Shown here: positions 1 to 4,869 of the stretch, piece by piece
How positions within the stretch are numbered: the stretch's first letter is position 1
Layout of the letters: the number at the start of each line of letters is the position of its first letter
NCBI GenBank assembly: GCA_009703165.1
Contig: WLGP01000075.1
Coordinates: 1 to 5,332 of the forward strand
Direction: 5' to 3'
Source: Actinomycetota bacterium
Lineage (GTDB): Bacteria > Actinomycetota > Actinomycetes > Nanopelagicales > Nanopelagicaceae
DNA length: 5,332 nt
Notes under the pieces: model-generated
Seen by the model: only the letters and a program-made list of their open reading frames with translations
The model's database searches: none
Told to the model about the DNA's origin: nothing
Made by a program: the position numbers and the translations under genes

Positions 1-313
1 CATTAAAGCGCGCCAACATATCCATCGTCTCGCGCACACCATCTTGAACATTTTCAAGGACGGTGCGAGTCTCATCGAGCTTTGGTTCCTGGAGCAAAAT
101 GCCGACTGTAAATCCTGGAGTCAGATATGCCTCACCATTGGATGGTTGTTGAAGACCTGCCATGATCTGAAGGACTGTTGATTTACCGGCTCCATTGGGG
201 CCAACAACGCCGATTTTGGCACCTGGGAGGAACATCAAGGTGACATCGTCGAGAATGACCTTGTCACCGTGCGCTTTACGCGTCTTTTTCATTGTGTAAA
301 TGAATTCAGCCAT
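1..313 (-). CDS. ettA: Energy-dependent translational throttle protein EttA (ABC-F), N-terminal part, truncated by window edge
   Basis: EttA is a cytoplasmic ABC-F ATPase that binds the ribosomal E site and gates the start of elongation according to ATP/ADP; it is not a transporter. The minus strand encodes 104 residues from ATG at 313, beginning MAEFIYTMKKTRKAHGDK, the characteristic EttA opening, followed by VILDDVTLMFLPGAKIGVVG. Walker A GPNGAGKST lies at residues 38-46 and a Q-loop (ILLQEP) around 72-77. The family is about 550-560 residues with two ATPase domains, so only part of the first domain is present; the signature motif, Walker B and inter-domain linker lie beyond base 1. An AAGGTG Shine-Dalgarno sequence sits about 7 nt before the ATG, supporting this start. 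It is divergent from the tRNA-Arg gene across 53 bp. A general ABC-F paralogue is the only alternative, but the N-terminus is specific to EttA. Confidence 0.93.
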   Translation of the reverse strand, partial: MAEFIYTMKKTRKAHGDKVILDDVTLMFLPGAKIGVVGPNGAGKSTVLQIMAGLQQPSNGEAYLTPGFTVGILLQEPKLDETRTVLENVQDGVRETMDMLARFN

Positions 314-366
314 AGACGCACCTTAATAGTTGAGCCGTTAGAATAGTAATCAGACGACACCTGCAG

Positions 367-440
367 GCGCCTGTAGCTCAGTCGGATAGAGCACCCGCCT
401 TCTAAGCGGGTTGTCGCAGGTTCGATTCCTGCCAGGCGCA
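367..440 (+). tRNA. tRNA-Arg, anticodon TCT
   Basis: This 74-nt gene folds as a full cloverleaf. The acceptor stem is GCGCCTG (367-373) with CAGGCGC (433-439) and discriminator A440. The D stem is GCTC/GAGC (376-379 with 389-392). The anticodon stem is CCCGC/GCGGG (394-398 with 406-410) around the loop CTTCTAA, giving anticodon TCT at 401-403. The variable loop is TTGTC (411-415). The T stem GCAGG/CCTGC (416-420 with 428-432) carries loop TTCGATT. All stems are fully paired. UCU reads AGA and AGG arginine codons. CCA is not encoded (CGT follows), so it must be added enzymatically, as in many actinobacteria. The gene is followed by a strong terminator at 471-505. Confidence 0.97.
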
Positions 441-470
441 CGTTTGCCAGAAGAAGACTCTAGAAAAGAA

Positions 471-505
471 GAACGGCCAGGCTGGTCGCCTGGCCGTTCC
501 TTTTT
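471..505. terminator. Rho-independent terminator, probably bidirectional, between tRNA-Arg and pstS
   Basis: A perfect 12-bp inverted repeat, GAACGGCCAGGC (471-482) and GCCTGGCCGTTC (488-499), encloses the 5-base loop TGGTC. On the plus strand it is followed by CTTTTT (500-505), a U-tract suited to ending the tRNA-Arg transcript. On the minus strand the same stem is followed by TTCTTTTCT (the complement of 462-470), so it can also end the convergent pstS transcript, whose stop codon is about 27 bp away. The GC-rich stem, short loop and U-rich tails on both sides are seen directly; two-way function is inferred. Confidence 0.93.
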
Positions 506-525
506 ACCCTCGAGATTGGTAAGAG

Positions 526-1665
526 TTATCCGAGCTTTGCAATCGCTGCATCGGCGAACTTCTTGAGGTTTCCTGTGATTGGGATGAAGTCAGGAGCCAA
601 GTTCGTACATGCAGGAGAGATGACTAGGTTTGCCCATTCCTTGATTGCAGGAACTGCAGCCTTATCTCTGTAATTGCTATCACCAAGCATGTAGGTGATG
701 ACTCCAAGTGTGTAAGCACCTGGCTCTTTGGTTGCATAATCAAACTTGAAGATGCCCTTGGCATCGACAGTTGAAGAACCAAGGAAAGCTTCGGTTGCTA
801 TTCCGGTTGGAAGTGCAAAGTTTCCTGAGGCATTTCCAAGAGCAGATGCCTTGAGCTTGTACTTATCACCATATGAAACTTCAGCGTAAGTAATTGAGTA
901 CTTGGTCTTTGCTGCTAGCTGTGCAACACCTGTTGAGGAGTTTGCACCTACGACGCGACCGATATTTCCTGGAGCGTTAATGTTTCCAGGGAACGCTGTT
1001 ACGAATGTGTCATTCTGTGGCTTAGTCCATGTAGTTGGTGCAACGCCACGTAGCCATGCTGTGAAGTTACCTGATGTTCCTGAGCGATCTGAACGGTAGA
1101 TAACAGTGATTGGCTGATTTGGAAGTGTGTAGCTGATGTTCTTCTTTGTTGTACGGAGAACGATTGGCTTTCCAGCCTTATCCTTAACAACATCGCCGTT
1201 CTTATCCTTGCGGTAAACAACTTCAGTTACTGAACGATTGTTATCTTTTGCGATAGCAGCATCGTTCCATCGTGTGATTTCTCCAGCGAAAATCTTTGCT
1301 GCAGTCTCAGCTGATAAATAGAGCTGTGTCTTTGCTGGCAAGTTGTGCAGCAAGGCAATTGGAGCTGCTGCTGCAGGGATGTGTACCAATGTTGGGCGAG
1401 CTGTTGAACCTGTGTGTGGTGTATCTGAGAACCAGATATGTCCGAGTTGCTTATCTGATCCATCGCGGCCTGTGCCTGAACCAGCAGCTGCGTAGGTGAG
1501 TGAGTGTCCGGTTGTCTTGTTAAAAACTACTTTGCATTCTTCGATGAGTAGCGCAGGGAAGGAGGCGCCTGTTCCAGTGAGATCTGTTGCATGTGCCGCT
1601 GGAGCGATGCCGACAATAAGGCCGACCGCTACTGCTACGACACTAAACTTCTTTGAGAGTTTCAT
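526..1665 (-). CDS. pstS: PstS, phosphate ABC transporter substrate-binding protein
   Basis: PstS is the extracytoplasmic high-affinity phosphate-binding component of PstSCAB. The 379-residue product starts with a classical signal peptide: MKLSKK, a hydrophobic core at about 8-20, then A-H-A at 24-26 for signal peptidase I. Binding-fold signatures follow in order: GTGASFPALL (31-40), AGSGTGRDG (61-69), SDTPH (80-84) and the phosphate-contacting YRSDRSGTSGNF (190-201), where R191, D193, S195, G196 and T197 align with the E. coli PstS R-x-D-x-SGT site. WANLVISPACTNL near the C-terminus is also PstS-like. There is no lipobox cysteine; the only cysteines are C44 and C353. Residues about 141-180 form an extra charged segment. 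The start is supported by AAAGG 6 nt upstream. The gene lies 135 bp downstream of pstB with its own PHO box and ends at a strong terminator, so it is probably both the last gene of the pst cluster and independently transcribed. Confidence 0.95.
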   Translation of the reverse strand: MKLSKKFSVVAVAVGLIVGIAPAAHATDLTGTGASFPALLIEECKVVFNKTTGHSLTYAAAGSGTGRDGSDKQLGHIWFSDTPHTGSTARPTLVHIPAAAAPIALLHNLPAKTQLYLSAETAAKIFAGEITRWNDAAIAKDNNRSVTEVVYRKDKNGDVVKDKAGKPIVLRTTKKNISYTLPNQPITVIYRSDRSGTSGNFTAWLRGVAPTTWTKPQNDTFVTAFPGNINAPGNIGRVVGANSSTGVAQLAAKTKYSITYAEVSYGDKYKLKASALGNASGNFALPTGIATEAFLGSSTVDAKGIFKFDYATKEPGAYTLGVITYMLGDSNYRDKAAVPAIKEWANLVISPACTNLAPDFIPITGNLKKFADAAIAKLG

Positions 1666-1696
1666 TCTCTACCTTTCAGATACTTCCCGAGGTTGG

Positions 1697-1717
1697 GACT
1701 CACGTGTTGTGAGGTCT
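1697..1717 (-). other. Small hairpin in the predicted pstS 5' leader
   Basis: On the minus strand CTCAC (1713-1709) and GTGAG (1703-1699) can pair around the loop AACAC; a one-base bulge would allow two more pairs. It lies in the predicted pstS leader, about 30 bp before the Shine-Dalgarno sequence, and has no U-tract, so it is not a terminator. It could stabilise the mRNA or be chance. No known riboswitch pattern is recognisable. Confidence 0.3.
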
Positions 1718-1752
1718 CGAAAGTACTGATTGGGATGGTCTAGATGGCTACG

Positions 1753-1774
1753 ACTTGGTGAACAACAGTTGAAC
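1753..1774 (-). promoter_or_regulatory. PHO box (PhoP operator) of the pstS promoter
   Basis: Read on the minus strand, two adjacent 11-nt units, GTTCAACTGTT (1774-1764) and GTTCACCAAGT (1763-1753), match the actinobacterial PHO-box format of tandem 11-bp direct repeats with a conserved GTTCACC core. Only position 6 of the 7-base core differs in the first unit. The site lies between the pstB stop and the pstS start, about 88 bp before the pstS ATG. TAGACC (1742-1737), 10 nt downstream, is a possible but weak -10. It predicts PhoP activation of pstS under phosphate limitation; the repeat is seen, the function is inferred. Confidence 0.83.
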
Positions 1775-1800
1775 CTCTCTCAAATAGTTGAGGCAGGTTT

Positions 1801-2709
1801 TTAGCCAAATCGACCGGTGACGTAATCCTCGGTGCGCTTATCGCGAGGGCGTGAGAAGAGCTCATTGGTAGGTGCAACTTCGATCAGTTCGCCTGGGCCG
1901 CCATCTGAGAGCATAAATGCCGAGTAATCAGAGACGCGCGCTGCTTGCTGCATATTGTGTGTCACGATCACGATCGTCATTGTTTGAGAAAGCTCTGAGA
2001 TTGTCTGTTCGATACGGAAGGTTGACCCTGGATCGAGGGCTGAACATGGCTCATCCATCAAGAGAACTTCTGGACGTACAGCAAGTGATCGAGCAATACA
2101 TAGACGTTGCTGTTGTCCACCAGAGAGCGCGCTTGCATGCTCGCCTAGGCGATCTTTTACCTCTGTCCAAAGGCCTGCACGAACAAGGCACTCTTCAAGC
2201 AGGTCATCTGTATTTGAAACTTTGAGTTGAGCCAACTTGAGTCCAGATAAAACATTCTGACCAATTGTCATTGATGGGAAAGGGTTTGGCTTCTGGAAGA
2301 CCATTCCGATGCGAAGTCTGATCTTTGTGACATCTGTGCCCGATGCGTAAATATCTTTTCCACCGAGAAGAACTTCACCAGCAAGGGCTGCAGTCGGAAT
2401 GAACTCATGCATGCGGTTAAGTGTGCGAAGGAATGTTGACTTTCCACATCCTGAAGGTCCGATCAGCGCAGTTACTGTGCCTGATGCAAAATCCAAAGTG
2501 ACATCCTTAAGAACGTGCTTTGAACCAAACCAAGCATGGACGCCGCGTGCTTCTAGGCCAGAGCCTAAGGTTGTAGATCCTGGCGCTTTGGCTACGCGCG
2601 CAGATGCAACATCTGCCAGTGAGTGAGGTGTTGTGCTTGTCTTCATCTCTTTACTCTCTCCCGGGGTTTGTACTGATTCATCGCGTCCTGAATTATTGAT
2701 ATCTGTCAT
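1801..2709 (-). CDS. pstB: PstB, phosphate ABC transporter ATP-binding protein
   Basis: PstB is the cytoplasmic ATPase that drives phosphate import through PstC-PstA. The 302-residue product has all ABC motifs in order: Walker A GPSGCGKST (84-92), Q-loop VFQKPNPFP (137-145, the PstB-typical form), signature LSGGQQQRL (195-203), Walker B VLLMDEP (215-221, catalytic E220), D-loop SALD (223-226) and H-loop VTHNMQQA (249-256). It ends in EDYVTGRFG, a PstB hallmark. The ATPase domain begins near residue 51, after a serine/threonine-rich, low-complexity tail, so the protein is about 40 residues longer than the usual 250-260. ATG at 2709 was chosen because it lies 4 nt after the pstA stop; its Shine-Dalgarno sequence is weak. 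An in-frame ATG at 2646, with GGGAGAG upstream, is a credible alternative giving 281 residues. The open frame continues to 2988, but that part overlaps pstA and is not PstB. Confidence 0.95.
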   Translation of the reverse strand: MTDINNSGRDESVQTPGESKEMKTSTTPHSLADVASARVAKAPGSTTLGSGLEARGVHAWFGSKHVLKDVTLDFASGTVTALIGPSGCGKSTFLRTLNRMHEFIPTAALAGEVLLGGKDIYASGTDVTKIRLRIGMVFQKPNPFPSMTIGQNVLSGLKLAQLKVSNTDDLLEECLVRAGLWTEVKDRLGEHASALSGGQQQRLCIARSLAVRPEVLLMDEPCSALDPGSTFRIEQTISELSQTMTIVIVTHNMQQAARVSDYSAFMLSDGGPGELIEVAPTNELFSRPRDKRTEDYVTGRFG

Positions 2710-2713
2710 CTGT

Positions 2714-3781
2714 CTACCGTTTCTGTGATCGCGATGAGATGTAGCGGGCAATGGTGAAGAGGAAGAGAACCCACAAGATAAGAACAAGGAGTCCTGCCCA
2801 GGTGCGTTGTGATGATTCTTCAGTGCCACCAAGTTGGAATGACTTCCAGACGTAGTACGGGATAGAGCCCATAGGGCCTGAAACTGGATTGAAGTTGGTC
2901 GACTCACCGCCACCTGAGACCAAGAGAATTGGAGCAGTCTCGCCAATAACACGAGCGACACCAAGAATGATTGCCGTGACAAGGCCACTCTTTACCGCCG
3001 GGACAACCACCATTGCAACTGTTCGCCATTGTGTGGCACCAAGAGCTAATCCAGCTTCACGTAAATCATTTGGAATAAGCAAGAGAACTTCTTCAGCTGT
3101 GCGCGCAACGGTTGGAATCATAAGGATCGCTAGCGCCAACGCACCCATCAAACCGGTGCGCTCACCTGTGATCGGATAGATCACGCTAGAGAGAATGAAG
3201 AGTCCGGCAACAATTGAAGGTACACCTGACATTGCCTGCACGAGAAAACGAATAGGTCTGGTGAACTTGCCCTTAATCTCAGTGAGATAGAGCGCGGTAA
3301 GAATCGAAATAGGCAATGTGAAGACGAGTGCAAGTGAGACCATGATAAGAGTTCCCACGATTGCTGCAAGCATTCCACCGTTTTGAATTGGATCATTTAC
3401 CGTGGCTTGCGCCATATCTTGAGTAAAGAGCCCCCAGTGCAATCCACGCCATCCCTTGACTGCAACAGTTGCCAAAATACTTACGATAGGGATGACCGCT
3501 AATGTAATTGCAAATCTGGAGACGCTGGTGAGCAAACTATCTTGAGCAGCTGGCTTACCTGCTCGGCGAAACTCTGCAATAAATGAGACAACAGTGAATG
3601 AAATAAAGAATGCAATAAACCAACCAAGTTTTCCGTTGAGGCCAGTTGTAAAGAGCAGTACAAATGAAAGTCCTAATGAAATGAAGAAATTCAAAATCTT
3701 CTGGGAGCGTTCCTTAAGAGTTGGCTCCCATGGCTTACCTGGCTTAGGAGTCATTGGATTTTGGCTGATTGCAGATGTCAT
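2714..3781 (-). CDS. pstA: PstA, phosphate ABC transporter permease
   Basis: PstA is one of the two inner-membrane permease subunits forming the phosphate path. The 355-residue product has the core permease helices at roughly 88-108, 138-168, 180-203, 210-225, 262-285 and 329-346, and the EAA coupling loop REAGLALGATQWRTV at 241-255, which docks on PstB. GVARVIGETAP (274-284) carries the conserved arginine and glutamate region found in Pst permeases, and SGVPSIVAGLF (185-195) is family-typical. It is about 60 residues longer than E. coli PstA; the excess is N-terminal and contains two added hydrophobic segments at about 30-47 and 52-69. ATG at 3781 abuts the pstC stop (TAA immediately followed by ATG), and an AGG 7 nt before it lies inside the pstC coding sequence, pointing to translational coupling. 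The pstB start follows after 4 nt. Confidence 0.95.
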   Translation of the reverse strand: MTSAISQNPMTPKPGKPWEPTLKERSQKILNFFISLGLSFVLLFTTGLNGKLGWFIAFFISFTVVSFIAEFRRAGKPAAQDSLLTSVSRFAITLAVIPIVSILATVAVKGWRGLHWGLFTQDMAQATVNDPIQNGGMLAAIVGTLIMVSLALVFTLPISILTALYLTEIKGKFTRPIRFLVQAMSGVPSIVAGLFILSSVIYPITGERTGLMGALALAILMIPTVARTAEEVLLLIPNDLREAGLALGATQWRTVAMVVVPAVKSGLVTAIILGVARVIGETAPILLVSGGGESTNFNPVSGPMGSIPYYVWKSFQLGGTEESSQRTWAGLLVLILWVLFLFTIARYISSRSQKR

Positions 3782-4759
3782 TTATCGACCTGTCTTTCCA
3801 AGTCGATTGACCAGCACATTTGCGATTGCGTTGATAACGAGCGTGAGAAGGAAGAGAACTAAGCCAGCAGCCATAAGCGCATTTACTTCTTCTCTATCTG
3901 CTTCATTGACCTTCAAGAGGATGAGGGATGCGATATTTCCACCTGACCCAAAGAGCACCTGCCAGTTGACCTGGTAGACGATATTCAAAACTGTATACAC
4001 CGCAACGGTTTCGCCCATTGCACGTCCGAGGCCAAGCATTGCCCCACCAACGATTCCACCACGTCCAAATGGGAGGACTACTGCGCGAATCATTGAGAAT
4101 CGAGTGGCACCCAGCGCGTATGCAGCTTGAATTCGATCGAGAGGTGTCTGCGAGAAAACCTCGCGTGAAATTGAAGTCGCAATCGGAATGATCATGATTG
4201 CAAGAACAAGACCTGCGATAAATGGCGAGCGCGTGAAGAATGGCGCTGGAACATCAAAGATTGGAATCCAACCCAAATACTTGTTAAGTAGCTTTGCCCA
4301 GTATTCAGCGCTCGGCATCAAGATTAAGAATCCCCACAGACCAAAGAGGATTGATGGGAAGGCAGCCATTAAATCGATGAGAGCAATAAGGAAACTTCTA
4401 ATTTTTCGCCCAGCGTAGAACTCAAGGAAGAGCGCGCTAAAGACGGCGATTGGAACTCCGACTATGACAGCAACAGTTGCCGACAAGATCGTTCCCACCA
4501 ACATCGCAGCCAGACCATAATCTTGCGAGACGATATTTGAGCTCTCGTCTTCGATCACATCCCAATTTGAATTGGTAATGAAGCCAAGACCTTCAACACG
4601 GATAACTCCGAAACCGCGGTAGGCAAGAAATGCAAAGATCAATCCGAGAATGATGAGAGATGACATTCCACCTGCAGTCACGATCACGCGGAAGATTTGA
4701 TCGGAGAGGCGAGGCTTTGTTACTAACTCGCGTGGGGCCGGAACCTGGGTCATGCTCAC
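3782..4759 (-). CDS. pstC: PstC, phosphate ABC transporter permease
   Basis: PstC is the second membrane subunit of the phosphate importer and pairs with PstA. The 325-residue product has hydrophobic segments at about 23-48, 83-111, 121-148, 178-198, 235-260 and 295-318. AAFPSILFGLWG (132-143) is typical of PstC, the EAA loop AAYALGATRFSMIRAVVLP (212-230) contacts PstB, and GLGRAMGETVAV (243-254) holds the conserved Arg/Glu motif (R246, E250) implicated in phosphate transport in the family. The length is normal. The start is either GTG at 4759 or ATG two codons later at 4753; neither has a clear Shine-Dalgarno sequence, so the choice is open. It is the first gene of the cluster, with a PHO box about 40 bp upstream, and is divergent from orn. 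Confidence 0.95.
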   Translation of the reverse strand: MSMTQVPAPRELVTKPRLSDQIFRVIVTAGGMSSLIILGLIFAFLAYRGFGVIRVEGLGFITNSNWDVIEDESSNIVSQDYGLAAMLVGTILSATVAVIVGVPIAVFSALFLEFYAGRKIRSFLIALIDLMAAFPSILFGLWGFLILMPSAEYWAKLLNKYLGWIPIFDVPAPFFTRSPFIAGLVLAIMIIPIATSISREVFSQTPLDRIQAAYALGATRFSMIRAVVLPFGRGGIVGGAMLGLGRAMGETVAVYTVLNIVYQVNWQVLFGSGGNIASLILLKVNEADREEVNALMAAGLVLFLLTLVINAIANVLVNRLGKTGR

Positions 4760-4798
4760 GCGGGAATCTTGTCGGGTATCGAGGGAGATCGCGAGGAT

Positions 4799-4831
4799 AG
4801 AAGGTGAACAGAAGGTGAACTCGTGCTGAAT
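4799..4831 (-). promoter_or_regulatory. PHO box (PhoP operator) of the pstCAB promoter
   Basis: On the minus strand two perfect, adjacent copies of GTTCACCTTCT (4820-4810 and 4809-4799) form a textbook actinobacterial PHO box. A third, degenerate unit, ATTCAGCACGA (4831-4821), precedes them in the same 11-bp phase and keeps five of the seven core bases. The box lies 40 bp before the GTG start of pstC. TATCCT (4799-4794) overlaps its end and could be a -10, but that would put the -35 inside the box, and no other -10 is convincing. Expected function: PhoP activation of pstCAB when phosphate is scarce. Confidence 0.9.
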
Positions 4832-4834
4832 TCA

Positions 4835-4846
4835 CGCTCATGAGCG
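4835..4846. repeat. 12-bp perfect palindrome in the pstC/orn intergenic region
   Basis: CGCTCATGAGCG is a perfect palindrome lying between the PHO box and the orn -10 element, over the place where the orn -35 would fall (about 4831-4838). Its position suits an operator for a dimeric regulator of orn, but no family is recognisable and a 12-bp palindrome could be chance. Confidence 0.4.
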
Positions 4847-4855
4847 CTAACCCCC

Positions 4856-4869
4856 TAAACTGCGCGACA
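4856..4869 (+). promoter_or_regulatory. -10 element of orn, placed for a leaderless transcript
   Basis: TAAACT (4856-4861) fits the actinobacterial TANNNT -10 consensus and ends 7 nt before the A of the orn ATG at 4869, placing the expected transcription start on the start codon itself. No Shine-Dalgarno sequence is present in the 30 bases before the ATG, as expected for a leaderless mRNA. The -35 is poor (TTCACG at 4831-4836 with a long 19-nt spacer). Confidence 0.62.

Noticed and set aside
314..366. Promoter for tRNA-Arg (TAGAAT at 339-344) and for ettA (TACTAT at 348-343, minus)
   Set aside because: Both hexamers resemble -10 elements, but neither has a credible -35 at 16-18 bp; left unassigned.
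441..470. Site-specific integration downstream of the tRNA
   Set aside because: No integrase, no repeated tRNA 3' segment and no change in composition near the tRNA; the short gap simply leads to the terminator.
1779..1792. Short hairpin CTCAA-CTAT-TTGAG just after pstB, as a terminator
   Set aside because: The stem is only 5 AT-rich bp with no following U-tract in either direction; it would not stop transcription.
1917..2225. Open frame of 102 codons on the plus strand inside pstB
   Set aside because: Antisense shadow of the conserved ATPase coding sequence, with no ribosome site and no recognisable protein character.
2710..2988. Upstream extension of the pstB frame to a start at 2988 (395 residues)
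   Set aside because: The added part lies in another frame inside the PstA C-terminal coding region, resembles no PstB N-terminus, and the ATG at 2709 gives normal operon spacing.
3594..3977. Open frame of 127 codons on the plus strand across the pstA/pstC junction
   Set aside because: Antisense to two well-supported permease genes and lacking its own start signals or motifs.
4799..4820. Tandem repeat as a CRISPR or microsatellite fragment
   Set aside because: Only two 11-bp copies without spacers, with a core matching the PHO-box format, so a regulatory site explains it fully.
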